From contig NC_062213.1 of assembly GCF_902686445.1 (NCBI RefSeq), positions 140,700,491 to 140,764,490 on the forward strand: a stretch of 64,000 nt of DNA, given 5' to 3'. Both the position numbers and the translations under genes were made by a program. This stretch comes from Sciurus carolinensis. Lineage: Eukaryota > Chordata > Mammalia > Rodentia > Sciuridae. Positions 50,445 to 62,498 of the stretch are shown one piece after another (the stretch's first letter is position 1; each line of letters opens with the position of its first letter). The notes beneath the pieces are model-generated. The model saw only the letters and a list, made by a program, of their open reading frames with translations. It had not been told where the DNA came from and did not search any database.

Positions 50445-50575
50445 CAATTGCCAGTGTCCTAGTGTCTTTATTTGAAAACTAGGCAATGGTATTAAATTAA
50501 TTCACAGTGTTAGTAAAAAGATTGAAGGATATAACAATGTACTTTAAACTAAAAGCACTGGCCACAGAAACAGAA
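50445..50575 (+). mobile_element. MIR relic
   Basis: GTCTTTATTTGAAAACTAGG, TTAGTAAAAAGATTGAAGGA and AATGTACTTTAAACTAAAAG fit the MIR 3' region in order. Confidence 0.5.
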
Positions 50576-50693
50576 ATTAAGATAAAGCAATTCTGAAATT
50601 TTAAACACTGGAATTTTAAACACACATATTTAACTAAGCACACTGATTATGTTCCCTAAGGTACTACAGTTCTAGTAATAAAATGCCTCCAAA

Positions 50694-50745
50694 TCTCTCT
50701 CTCTCTTTCTCTCTCTCTCCATAATACATACACACACACACATAG
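50694..50745 (+). repeat. (TC)n then (AC)n microsatellites
   Basis: CTCTCTCTCTTTCTCTCTCT, CCATAATACATA, then ACACACACACAC. Confidence 0.93.
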
Positions 50746-51047
50746 TTTATTACTTCAGTGTGGGATAAACATAATACTAAATAATGAAAATATAGGTAAA
50801 TCTGATTTCAAAATAACAATTAATCTATTCACTAAATAAAAGCCATGACCCTCCCAAAAGAAAAGAAAATCAACTCATCTATCTCAAACTGCGACACTCC
50901 ACACTGAAAAGTACCAGAAAGGAATAAACATCAAAGTGTGAATGAAGATAAAAAAGTGTCTAAAGCAAACTGTACAAGGTTAAATATGTTATATAAAAAG
51001 TGTTTACAAAGCAAGAGTATTGATTTTAAAGTAGGTTTAGAAAAGAA

Positions 51048-51130
51048 AAGGGCTGGTAATGTAGCTCAGTGACAGAACACTTGCCCAGCTTATGCAAGGC
51101 TCCTCAATTGATCTGCAGCATCTCAAAGAA
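51048..51130 (+). mobile_element. Diverged ID SINE
   Basis: GGGCTGGTAATGTAGCTCAG, TTATGCAAGGCTCCTCAATT, GATCTGCAGCATCTCAAA: ID body with several gaps and a short tail. Confidence 0.8.
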
Positions 51131-51480
51131 TAGGTCAATGAAATAAATATCAATAGCAAATAAACATAAAATATTCAATTTAGTTGATAAGAACAAAATA
51201 TTTTTAAAAAATTAAATTTGGTATCATTTCATCCTATCAAATTGCCAAAGATTTGTTTGTTCAGGTATTTCAAAACAGGCAGCCTCATCTATTCCTGAGA
51301 TTATGAACTGGTACAATCTTTTTTAAAAGAGCCTTAGCAAATCCCATTTATAAGAATATATTCAAAATTTAACCAAAATTTGGGCAAGAATTTGGGCAAA
51401 AAGTACATTAACACAAACTTATCTTCCAAAATAGAGAAGTGGTTTGTACATTGATAAAAATGTAATGTGATACACTCCTT

Positions 51481-51483
<3 letters not shown>

Positions 51484-51520
<37 letters not shown>
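51484..51520 (+). repeat. (AC)18 microsatellite
   Basis: Perfect AC repeat of about 37 bp. Confidence 0.97.
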
Positions 51521-51523
<3 letters not shown>

Positions 51524-53109
51524 AATATTATAATACTAAATGATACAAATAAAAATAAATATTACAAATAATATGATGATAAGATTTATTGATTTAGGAA
51601 TGGATTGCCAGATAACTAGGCAAAAGAATTATAAATCTAGTCCTCCATACACAGGCATGGGGGTAAGGGAACACTTTTTGGCCTAACAGTGATCCATTCA
51701 TTTAAAATCCATGGGGCTCGGTAATCAGGGAGCTCATGAAAACTGGCCACTAACCTGGAAGTACCAAAAAACAGAAGTTGTTATAAATGAGTTAAAGCAG
51801 ACATTAAGTCTAGGAATTTAAGGGAGATTCTGCACCCCTTTATGGGAGCAATTCAAAAATATACTATATCTCATTTTGAGAACCAAAGGGAAAATACCAA
51901 AGCATGTTTAAGTTTCCTTGTTCGGAGCTACCAATCACTGTGCACTGTCCCTCTATAGACATGGAGACTGTCACATGACTTTTCCAAAGACTATATATTT
52001 GTGCTCCCTGCAGCAAAGTTACCTTAATGTATCCTAAATTTCCCAAGTGACCTGTGCTCAAACATATTTGTGCAATAAGAAAATGAGTGTTTGGCTTAAG
52101 TAAAATATTCCTATAGACTGAAGGTTCTTCCTAATTCCCACCTCTCCCAACTGGTAATTCCCTCCTTGCAGTTTGTTCCAAATGTCCCAACTTAGTCTAG
52201 GTTTCTTCCCAGTATATCCCATAGCTGGCACTTTGCTGTTGTATAAACTTTTACATGCTGAAAGGCAGATGAATGAACTATTTTTCTGGAAATAAGTTGC
52301 TCATACAAAAGAGAGAAGCAAATCCTACTTGTGCCAGGATGCTACTGTAGAAAATCCAATAATTTATTGATTATATATAACTTACTTAAATGACAAAGTC
52401 AATTTGTTTATATAGAATTGAGTCTTAATTTATTCACTATTTAAAATATGGATACATAACTGCCTCTATAACATTCTTCACACTATTTTTTTCCCTAGTT
52501 GCAATTTCATCCTATGCACTCAGCTTTTAGAACACCCTCTCCTTTAGGGCTCAAGAGCTTCCTCCTCTGTCAGAAAACCATCAAAACACTTAATTCAGTG
52601 ATAAGATGCTAAGTTTTGCAGTTATACAAATTATGTGTACAGGACCTCCAAAATCGGACTAATAAGTGTCAAGTTTTTCAGAAGTCATCTACTGCGAAAG
52701 GAGGGAAACATTAGGGAGGTATGAGGTGACCCACATGCACAACCCTGTGTATCACACTTACTGAAAAGGCAAAGAATAGAGGCAGTATGTCTTTATTCCT
52801 AAGGATGCCCAAGATGGCAGAGAAAGAACCCTTCCTGCCCTTTAGCAGAATGCTCTCTCCCTCTCCCCAGTGATGTGAACTTCTGACTTCTACTGTCTGT
52901 TCTTCTCTGAAACAGTATTCTATAAGCTTGTCAGCTAAATTAACTTGTATAAAAGTATCCACTTACATTCCACAGGCTAGCTAATTTGCTGGCTTTCTTT
53001 CATGTGCTTTAAACTTATTTGCTTGTTGCACATATACCTTGAAAGTCTTAGTCTTCTGTGATAAGAAGGTTTATTTCTAAGAAATTGTTATTCATATGCT
53101 ATATTCAGA

Positions 53110-53330
53110 TGTATATTATCTGGCACAGACTGTCTGAGTTTGAACTAGGCTCTTCTGTTTACTTGTTGAATGTTCCTGCTTAAGAGCTTAAACCATATTT
53201 CCTTTTCCCTATCAGTAAAATGGGAATAATAATAGGTCCTACATTCCATCAGGTTTTGTGAAGATTAAAAAAATCACATGTAAAGTACTCAAAACAGTGC
53301 TTTATGGCTGTTAAATGCTTAATTTTGTGT
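53110..53330 (+). mobile_element. MIR relic (near full length)
   Basis: GACTGTCTGAGTTTGAACTA, TTACTTGTTGAATGTTCCTG, CCCTATCAGTAAAATGGGAA, TAATAATAGGTCCTACATTC, GTGAAGATTAAAAAAATCAC and AGTACTCAAAACAGTGCTTT follow the MIR consensus from 5' to 3'. Confidence 0.75.
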
Positions 53331-53398
53331 GCATACAGTAGTTACTCAAAACCTGGTCACTGCTTCATTGGTATAATTGATGAAAGTTCTTGATTCCA

Positions 53399-53570
53399 GC
53401 CAGACATGGTGTGGTGCACAACTATAATCCTAGAAACTCAGGAGGCTGAGGCAGAAAAATCGTAAGTTCAAAACTAGCATCAGAAATTTAGCGAGACACT
53501 GCCTCAAAATAAAAAATAAAAAGGGCTCAGTGGTTGAGTACTCCTGTGTTCAATCCCTGGTAACATTTAG
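53399..53570 (+). mobile_element. B1-dID composite SINE with a shortened ID half
   Basis: B1 half (CCAGACATGGTGTGGTGCAC, AAACTCAGGAGGCTGAGGCA) then AAAAAATAAAAAGGGCTCAG. The ID half lacks the ~13 bp between GGGCT and CAGTGG (CTGGGGATGTGGCT in intact copies) and ends ..TGTTCAATCCCTGGTAAC. Confidence 0.88.
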
Positions 53571-53869
53571 AAGCGGGGAGGGGGCACAACATGGAGAGAA
53601 AGTGAAAGTGTGTGTTCTAGATTCCACCTACAGCCAGCCAGCCAAGGAAACAGTCAAATTGATAAATTATTCACTAGATATAATTGAATAACTCATATAT
53701 ATAAATAATTTGTAGATTATGAGATCATAATTAAAGGTAATTAGAATTAAGTTAATCTCTCTTTTCCCCAACCCTCCTTCCTATACTTTCTTGAAAGGAA
53801 CAAAAGCACACTGGTAGATAGGTCAGGAAAACATAACATCACTTGTAAGGACTTAGAAGATTCTAGACT

Positions 53870-54215
53870 CACAGTACATATTAACTCAATTAATTCTCAC
53901 ATGGCTGGGGAAAAAAATCAACATAATATTCCAGGTGTTGGTGAATTCTTCCATTTTAAGAACAGAAACGTGAAAAGCCTCCCTGAAGAGTGTTCCGAGT
54001 ACTCACAATATCCCACCTCTTCTTCACAACTGTGTCTAACTCCAGCACTGTATTCACAGGGATTCCTTGTATTTACCAAGTTATGCATTTATGTGATTTT
54101 CCTTTTAATCAATACAAAACATCCTTCACCTGCATGATGTCTATTTACTCATCTTTTTATCCCAAGCATCTGGTACGGTGCCTGGCTATGGCATGTACTT
54201 AGTATATATGTGCCA
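53870..54215 (+). mobile_element. Possible L2/MIR-like relic around the 40-bp source segment
   Basis: AACTCAATTAATTCTCACAT, CCATTTTAAGAACAGAAAC and CTGGTACGGTGCCTGGCTAT resemble diverged L2/MIR text. Weak match; the stretch includes 53940-53979. Confidence 0.35.
53940..53979 (+). repeat. Source (or sister copy) of the 40-bp direct segment
   Basis: Begins GGTGAATTCTTCCATTTTAA and ends GTGAAAAGCC. It is repeated at 54692-54731 with one change (G to A in the ACGTG/ACATG position). Flanking sequence is not shared. Confidence 0.93.
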
Positions 54216-54536
54216 TTAAATCTACAACTCAGAAAATGGACACCAAGGAGATTTCACTAGAGTCATAATACCACAAAAGGAATCTGAAAGACAGCTTAAA
54301 TACTCCTTTCACTGTACCATCTTATCAGTAGATGCTTTTTGACTTCCAGGCCACTTCACTTAGCACCATGAGCTTGTTTTATCATGGTTATGGGTGCAAT
54401 CCTCAGGAATCAATCAAAACCTTTTCTGGGCATTTAAATTAAATACAATAAACACATTAAAAGAACATAATAATTATTCAAAATTAAATTCCTACAGGCT
54501 ATACTAAAATTATTTTGTAAACTTATAGGTTTTTAG

Positions 54537-54883
54537 CCAGTTGTGATGGCACAGGCCTGTAATCCCAACAACTTGAGAGGAGGAGGCAGGAGGATCACAA
54601 ACTCAAGACCAGCCTGGGCAACTTATCAAGATTCTGTCTCAAAATAAAATAAAATTGAATTAAATTTAAAAGTAAATAAATAAAAAAACTGGGTGAATTC
54701 TTCCATTTTAAGAACAGAAACATGAAAAGCCATTGACATAAGATTTTTCTGATGCTATAATACCTCCCATATTTACACAATAGCATTCAAATGAGTTTGA
54801 AAAAGTGAGTGGTAAGAATATTGAGATGTAGCTCAGTGGCAGAACACCCTGGGTTCAATCTCCAGAAACAACCCCCACAAAAA
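54537..54883 (+). mobile_element. B1-dID composite SINE split by a 136-bp local copy patch
   Basis: The B1 half runs from about 54537 (CACAGGCCTGTAATCCCAAC, GGCAGGAGGATCACAAACTC, CAGCCTGGGCAACTT) through an A-rich linker to 54691. The ID half resumes at 54828 (GTAGCTCAGTGGCAGAACAC, GGGTTCAATCTCC). Target duplications ACTTATAGGTTTTTA (54521-54535) and ACCTATAGGTCTTTA (54884-54898) flank the whole unit, showing that both halves belong to one insertion. The middle is not SINE sequence. Confidence 0.88.
54692..54827. other. Template-switch patch: direct copy plus inverted copy of nearby sequence
   Basis: 54692-54731 equals 53940-53979 in the same orientation at 39 of 40 bases. 54729-54827 equals the reverse complement of 55388-55486 at 97 of 99 bases. 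The two pieces overlap in GCC. The right end shares GAT with the ID sequence it re-enters and the left end shares GG. Neither source is an obvious SINE. The sources lie about 0.7 kb and 0.6 kb on either side. This is what serial template switching during replication would leave. Confidence 0.9.
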
Positions 54884-55387
54884 ACCTATAGGTCTTTAAT
54901 TTATATATCCCTCACCTAGTAACACTTTGTGTATTACGCTAGGGGAGAATACATTTGGAAATCTGATAGGCAAAATTTAAAAAAGTTATCTAAAGCTAAG
55001 TAACAAATATTTTAATGATGGAAACATCATTACATGTAAAATATTCCACTTCTTCGAGCACTCAGTTTGTCAGCAATTTTATTAACCACACCAAATAATC
55101 AAAGACTGTAAAACCTTTGCGGAATTCAAAGGAAATATACCAAAAGGTTCTCTGTCTTCGTCTATTGCCTTGGTCACCTTTACTTTTACAGTGTCTAGTA
55201 CAAAGTCACTTTGTTGAACAAATTAATCATCTTACTGAAACTCTGCTCTATTACTTTTGAGGAAATATGCTTGCCTACACATTACTTTGTAATAAATATT
55301 CCGGAATTCTGTTTGGATATGCCCTCTGTGGAAAGAAAGAGATCTACTTCACTACAACTTTCCTATATCATTGAGTATATTCACTGT

Positions 55388-55486
55388 ATCTCAATATTCT
55401 TACCACTCACTTTTTCAAAATCATTTGAAGGCTATTGTGTAAATATGGGAGGTATTATAGCATCAGAAAAATCTTATGTCAATGGC
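55388..55486 (-). repeat. Source (or sister copy) of the 99-bp inverted segment
   Basis: Begins ATCTCAATATTCTTACCACT and ends TCTTATGTCAATGGC on the plus strand. Its reverse complement is found at 54729-54827 with two substitutions. Together they form an inverted repeat with a spacer of 560 bp. Confidence 0.93.
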
Positions 55487-56895
55487 TTCAGTGTAGGAAA
55501 TTATTTAACCATCTTTAATAAAAAATTGCACTATTTTCTCAGGTATAATTAGGAATTTCTTTGTGCTATCTTCCCAATGTCCATCATACTATATTCATGT
55601 ACTTTCAGCTAAAGATCCAGAAGAAGATATGCATGACAAGAGATAGTTTCTATCACATTCACAAACACCTAACATGTTAACAACAGCCTGTCATATGTTC
55701 ACATATAAATTAGATCTAATACCCTGAGACAACTCCATTTATAATCTTTGAAAATTTCCTATCACAGCCTTACTTTTGTTGGATATTTAGGTTTTTAGCT
55801 CACTAGCTCATTATTGAAACATTTATTGAGTATACATCATGTTCTCAGTAAGGCTCAGCCTACTGAAACAAATTTCACAATTTCTACTTTTAAGCAGCTC
55901 AGCCTTAAAAGTATGAAGTGCAAGTACATCACACAGAGAGAGAAAGATGGATGAAACATTAGTTGAACAAAAGACAGAAAAGTATCTCAATGGGGGATGT
56001 CAGGAAAGGTGATATTTTAAATTTCCTATTATCACAAATACATAATCTGTACAGGTAAGGTTCTGATGAAAACTTAAAAAAGGTAAGATCACATGGAGAT
56101 CATTTTCTAACCTGTTATCATTATTTAATTCTAAGAACATTCATTAAATTTTTTTTAAAGAACTACAACACATGGAATGCATATGGTGAAAGTATTCCAG
56201 TATATTGGTCTTATTTCAATCATTCAATATTTCACATATATTTACCTAGTATTTTTGAAAAGTGTAGGAAGCTGTTCCACCATCTCCAAAACATTAAAAT
56301 GAGACAATGTGCTGTGAAACTCTATCAGTGTGTTATAGACACATGGGTTTATCTTACTGCTTATCAAAAGAGGCAATTCTGACCACTATCATTATTTCAT
56401 ACGTGGCCCATTTGAAATTCTCTTTAACTCCTCCTCTCTGTAAACCTTGAGCTTTTCTCCACTTTAGTTCATCAACCACCTGAGGACCTATACCTTGCTA
56501 AAAGCAAATCTATGCCTTGCAAAGCTAAGGTGTTTGACAGTCCCCTTGGTCTTTAAGATAAATGCAGAATACCTAAGGATGGTATGCAAGGCTCCACAAA
56601 ATATTCTATTTACTTCTTTTATTCTATACCCCAAATGAACAAAATCATCCTCATCTTTCAAGAAGAAAATATATGGCATTTTCTGAATCTGACAATCAGA
56701 GCTAATCATTGTATAACTAAGCTGTCCAAGTTATTATAAAAGTCAAAATTACCACTTAGCATTACCAATAATTATAATTTATTACTAGAAGAAGTACTAG
56801 TCTCTCAGAATATCAGGTCTTGTCTCTTATTATTTTAATCTCAAAAAAGTTATCTGCACATAACAAATGCTATTTTTATTTAAAAATATGTTATC

Positions 56896-56960
56896 TAGCT
56901 GGGTGCCCCTGGCACATGCCTGTAGTCCCAGCATGTCAGGAGACTGAGTGAAACAGGTAT
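56896..56960 (+). mobile_element. B1 SINE fragment
   Basis: AGCTGGGTGCCCCTGGCACA, TGCCTGTAGTCCCAGCATGT, CAGGAGACTGAG: 5' part of a B1 unit, cut off before the next element. Confidence 0.75.
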
Positions 56961-56988
56961 TAACAAAAAAGACCTCATGCACATGCCG

Positions 56989-57120
56989 GGCATGGTGGTG
57001 CACCCCTGTAATCTCAGCAGTTTCGGAGGCTGAGGCAGGAGGATTGAGAGTTCAAAGACAGCCTCAGCTGGAGATGTGGCTCAGTAGTCCAGTGCCCCTG
57101 AGTTTAATCCCTGGAAACCG
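56989..57120 (+). mobile_element. B1-dID composite SINE with internal deletion
   Basis: The B1 half (GGGCATGGTGGTGCACCCCT, CGGAGGCTGAGGCAGGAGGA) stops at CAGCCTCAG. It fuses directly to CTGGAGATGTGGCTCAGTAG .. GAGTTTAATCCCTGG, losing the B1 3' third and the linker. CAG/CTGG-type similarity at the join may have helped the deletion. Confidence 0.88.
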
Positions 57121-57183
57121 CTGACTCCCCTCCCAAAAAAAAAGCATGCTACCTACAAAGAAGTTAAACACTAGAAATTTCAT

Positions 57184-57256
57184 CTGAGGGATGTAGCTCA
57201 GTGGTAGACCACTAGCCTAGCATGCCAAGGTCCTGGGTTCCATTCCCAGAACAGCT
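57184..57256 (+). mobile_element. ID SINE
   Basis: GAGGGATGTAGCTCAGTGGT, CCTAGCATGCCAAGGTCCTG and the B box GGTTCCATTCCCAG. Short or absent tail. Confidence 0.85.
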
Positions 57257-58639
57257 GGGTGGGTGGGAATTTTCACCTGGAGACCTTGATACTGAGAAAC
57301 CTCAAGAATTATACAGCCTAATCTTTTCTTACATGTATTTATTTACCACATTTCACAATTATAATGTCAAAATATTGTATACTTATTTCAAAATTAACAC
57401 AAATTTAATGAAAAATGTTTATTACATATAATGTACACTCTGATATTTGCTGTTTCTTTTTTAAGTGATGACTGTAACCCACTAAATATTGTCTGTAAAA
57501 CCTGATGGGGGTCACAACTCACAATTTGAAAGCACTCACCTACTCCAAAGAAGTAGGAACCCATGATAACAGTAGTGGGTCCCAACATTCTTAAACTGGA
57601 TAATGTTATTATAAGACACTGATCATACTGCCTTATAAGCTGATCTGCAAATTCTCAGTGCACATTTTGTACATCCTATTAATTGGTTCAGTAAGAAATC
57701 TGAAGCTTTCATGACATTCAAAGTTCTCTTCTGGGCAAAGTAATAATTCTTCCCAAATCATCTTTACTATCAGTCATAAATTTACTTATAATGATCCATA
57801 TTAAACATACAACAAAATATATTCAGAATGTCTATCTTTAGGCAATTACACTAGGGGGCACTTAATATCTCTAGACTTCAGGCCTAAGTGCATCTTTCTG
57901 AGAAAGTGTGTCACATTCCTGGAATTTCAGAGCTCTGGTCCTTTAATCCATTACCAGTTTGCTATCAAGGGATTATCCTCTTGTTTTTCTTACATTAATT
58001 ATATATGAAATCCTCAGGCAGAAATTCTAACAGAAAGAATGTAAACGAGCTAAGCAGACACTATTTTAATTAAAAAGAATAGATTCAAATACTTCATTTT
58101 GAATAGAAATTCAATAAAGGTTTAAAATTATTTTTATTTGGAAGGCTTTTTTGTTTAAATAAAAACCACATGTTAAAAGTCTTATCACATTTGATTATTA
58201 ATTAATGCTGAATAAGTACTCCTTTTAAAGTTTCATCTGCAAAAGTAATAAGCATCTGAGGAAGAGAAAACATAGAAAATACAAAATTATCTGATGGTTA
58301 ACTCACTCTAAGAAGCTGAACTTTTGCTTCCTGGCAAAGAATTATCTGATTACAACCAAATTTAAAAGACTATAATTTGGGCAATATAAAAAGGTATGTA
58401 ATTATGTAGGTAATTGCAAAGAAAGAACATGTGTATTTTACAACTAAAATGATACACTGAAATACAAATCAAGTACAAACTATTTAAAGCTGTTTTCAAC
58501 AAAAAAAAAAGGTAAAATTCACTTGTTGCAACCACTCTGCTTTCAAGATCCCCAAAGGGTGATTCTTATTAAATTATTAGTAAGTATTGATTAACAACAT
58601 TACCCAACATATGATTCATATAATATTCAGTTAACTGTT

Positions 58640-59330
58640 ATCTAAGTGACCTGTCTAAATTTTCATGGAACTGCAGGCTCCAGCTGAGTTGTCCTTGTTT
58701 CAGAATACCATCAGTGTGATTGTTTCAGTGTACATCTTTACAACAGTAACGGGGCACTCAAATTTGGAAAAGATAAATTTTATGGAGACCCCAGTCTTTA
58801 ATTAAATCACAGAATGAGGTTTTGAAGTAGTAAATAATAAATCACAATGAATCTTCAATCTGGTTGTCAAGGAAACTACTTTGCCTCTGCCATAATTGCT
58901 GTTATCCCCATCTTGCCCTTTTTGACACCAAGCCTTATCATACATTCTGGTCAGAGACTGAGAGAGGAGCTTTTCTATTCCTCTCAGGCAATCATGTAAC
59001 ATGCATTGAGCTTGACTGAACAGGGCCATGCAACCGTACAAATGCTGAATTCAAGGCCTTTCCTTTTCTAACTGGAGGCAGTAATTAACCAGAAAGCAGC
59101 AGTATACTCCTATCAAGCCACAGATTTTTTAAAAATGGAACAAGACACGCTGGCAGGTCTTTGCAGCTGTGTTTATAGGAAGTTTTTACTAATTTACGAA
59201 TTTATTATCAGACTTATTTGTGAACCAGTAATCACTAATATCTTAAAAGTTAAGCATCAATTTTTTTTTAATTCCTCTGCAGAGATGAAACATCAGGTTT
59301 GAAAGAGTCCTGCATAAAATAAACACAAGT
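58640..59330. promoter_or_regulatory. Long repeat-free stretch, possible conserved non-coding element
   Basis: About 700 bp without transposons in a SINE-rich intron, with mixed base composition and motif-like words (CCAGCTGAG, CATAATTGCTG, TAATTAACCAG, CATGCATTGAG). No open frame of note. Regulatory role is an inference. Confidence 0.25.
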
Positions 59331-61818
59331 ATCTACAACAAACCATTACATTTAATATTTTTAAAGCAAGCATTATAAGTAAAACCAGTGCCAAATACAT
59401 TTTTCCAGCTCAATAGTGTTTCTCCAGTTTCCCCTCCATGTTTCCTCTTTTTCTGTCATTTTTAGGAAAATCACTATTGTAAATTAAAATTGTGAAATAA
59501 ATTGACAATTTTAAGTCATTAATTCCACATACAGTATCTATTGTTCTCTATTGCTTATTTCCTTTACTTGGTTCTCCATTAAAGATATCTGCTTTCCCAT
59601 TCATTTTCTATTCATTTTCAAAATTACTCCTTTAGTTCATTTTGCTGTTAATTTTTTAAATTTTTTTAGATCACTCAATTCTGAAGTTCTCTACTCACTG
59701 TAATTACCAAATAGTATCAGCACTATAATCAATATATATGTTGAATTCTATGAATCTATACTGAAGACCCAAATTATCTTCATCAGAACAATGGTCTTCA
59801 ATCCATGGATTTATTCTGTTTTATTTACTTAGGCTCAATGTAGAATCACAAACATCCCAGGTTTCTCTAGAGCTGTTCACTTAGCATATTTGTAAATTTG
59901 TTTCCCCATATATATAGACAATAACAGTATGTCATAAGAGTTTCTGAATGCTATGTGAAAGAATGCATACATGGTGCTTAGTTCTGGTCAGTGTATGTTA
60001 GAAAGCATTCAAGAGTTCTGTTTTCAACATAATTAGCAATTTTTTTTACTTTCAATTTAAAAATAAAGTTTATTTTTTAATAAGCTGCATAACTTATGAA
60101 TAATAAGTCAGAAAATGTGATAAGACTTTAGTAAGAAAATTCAGCAATATATTTTAGAAAACCATATTCTGTCAACATATAATTCCATGGGAGAAAGTGG
60201 CAAGATTCTAACTCATTCACCTATACAGGGTTATTATTACAAGCTGGAAAATGAAAAAAAGCAGTTTCAACTGAAAACAAAAATCTTAACAATCCAAAAC
60301 ACTGGCAACTAAAGACTCTCCACTTAATATGTAGTGTGACACTGTTAAGGCTACAGTTCTGATCTCAAAAATACCATGCACCTTAGCTTTTAAAAAGCAA
60401 AACTTTAGTTTTGGCTAAACAGATAAAGGAAATACTTGTTAATAAGTGATAAAGGAAGACAGAGTAATAATCATGATAAGTCAGTAGATTGTTAGAAATG
60501 GAAAGATAATAAAGTTGAGCTGCCTAACACCAAGAAGAGGTGCAGCATGAGGTGAGCACTCAGGGCAGCCTTCTGGGTCCTACTGGATGACAGTGATCAG
60601 GACATAAGAAATCTCACAGTTTGAGTTATTGCTTAAATATGAGCTTCCCATTTTTATTTTATTTAATAGGTTGATTCATTTATTCTCTTTTAGAATTAGT
60701 AACTACAAAGTGTCTTGAAAATAGAAATAGTAGTAAGGAACTTATACTTCTTCAAAAAACCTACATCAAAGCAATACAGTCAAAGTGTTATTATGCACAC
60801 AGGTGAAGTACGACGAACATGATCACAACTGGCCTGTCTCAACTTGACATTTACACTGAATATTGATATCTGATTTTCTTGGTTTAAAGAGTAGCTTAAA
60901 AACAAAACTAAGGTATTTTTGTAGTACTTTAATATTCAAATTGTGTTAGAATGTTACACATGTTCTCTTATTCTCTAAACTTTCACATATAAAATGCATC
61001 ATACTGGAAGTATACTGTATCACTTCTTAGATTAAAGCAGTACACTCTGTAAAAGCCCTTCTCCCATTGAAACAAACCATACCTTAAATGGGGAAGTTAA
61101 TTATGTGCTTTGGTTTCACAAACCAACTGCTGTTGCCAGCTGCATTCTAAATAAGAGTAAATAGAGACAGTTTGAGCTGTCAACAAAAGACATAATTAAG
61201 TAGGAAAAATGCTGTCAATAAAACATGGCTACATTTAAAACTCTGGAAAACAAATAGAGCCAACCAGATTTGGACTACATTGTATAGTCGATACATCCTT
61301 AACCACTAACTAACTGGGTCAAAGAAGACCAATCTAGGAGAAATGTCTTCAAACGTAATTTGTAGGGAAGTAAGATTTTGTTCTAATGAAGATTAAAACA
61401 GGCTGTTTTGTGCCTTCCTCAACTAGGGTTCCACAAGAGAATAAAAGCCCCACATAAAATGGGGTGAGAGCCTATTTTTCCAAAGCTATTATTTCTGGAT
61501 ACATCCAAAAGAATTTCATTCATTACCTACAATGGACATGTTAGGTCTCAATTATCCACTGGAATCAGTTGAGTGGGGCTTGTGGAGCATCTTATAAACT
61601 ATGAACACAGATTTAGTATTTCTCAGTTTGGAAGATGTCACAGATAAAACGGCATTCAGCCCTTCCCTCAGGGGTACCTTCTGGACAAAACGTTAACATG
61701 TATGTTTAAATGTTTCTAATTTCTCAAACTGCTTTCACATTGACTGTGTCATTATTCACATAAATAGCTCTGGTTATTTATTTGTATAGTGTTTGTAGAA
61801 AGCAAGATTTTCTACTGT

Positions 61819-62014
61819 GTAAAGTGCATGCCTGCAATCCCAGTGACTCAGGGAGGCAGAGTCAGGAGGATTTCAAGTTGAAAGCCAGCCTCAGCAACTT
61901 GGGGAGGCCCTAAGTGACTTATCAAGACCCTGTCTCAAAATAAGTAAATAAAAAGGGCTGGGGATATGGCTCAGTGGTTAAGTGCCCTCTGGGTTTAATC
62001 CCTGGTACAAAGGG
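61819..62014 (+). mobile_element. B1-dID composite SINE
   Basis: B1 half (GCATGCCTGCAATCCCAGTG, CAGCCTCAGCAACTTGGGGA, AGACCCTGTCTCAAAATAAG) joined by AAATAAAAAGGG to an ID half (CTGGGGATATGGCTCAGTGG .. GGGTTTAATCCCTGGTAC). Confidence 0.93.
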
Positions 62015-62280
62015 GCGGGAGATGAGTTTTCATTCAACATCAAACTATAGTAATTTTTAAATTCCTGCTTTAATTGATAGAATAAATAAATCATCAGAAA
62101 TCTAATTTCTATGCTAAGGCAAAAAATGTTACAAAGCAAATAATCAAATCTCTTACCAATTCTTCTCATGTAATTTCTTCAACATTTATTCATACAGATA
62201 AATCCCCAAAATGAGTACCTTCCAAACATATAATTTATAAAACAAAGAATAATAAGTTAAATCCCATAGGCTGCAATAAT

Positions 62281-62498
62281 TTTTTTTCTTTTCCCTTTTC
62301 CTTTTTCTTTTTTTTCCCCCCTGTGGTAATAGCCATTGAAACCAGGGCGTTCTACCACTGTACTATTGAACCACATCCCCAGCCCTCTTTATTTTTATTT
62401 TAAAATGGGAACCTGCTAAATTGCCCAGGCTGGCCTTGAATTTGCCATAAGTCTCCGGAGTCTCTGGGAATACAGTCTTGCACTACCATATCTAGCTT
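62281..62498 (-). mobile_element. B1-dID composite SINE, reverse orientation
   Basis: Pyrimidine-rich reverse tail, then the ID half (GTTCTACCACTGTACTATTG, AACCACATCCCCAGCCCTCT), a TTTATTTTTATTTT linker and the reverse B1 half (TTGCCCAGGCTGGCCTTGAA, GGGAATACAGTCTTGCACTA). Confidence 0.9.

Noticed and set aside
55211..55552. 113-codon open frame, the longest non-exon frame noticed
   Set aside because: AT-rich, no protein-like pattern; it only happens to contain the source segment of the inverted copy.
57420..57600. Possible DNA-transposon relic (GTGACCCACTA-like text)
   Set aside because: Resembles fragments of several old repeat families but with no terminal repeats or clear order; not supported enough to list.
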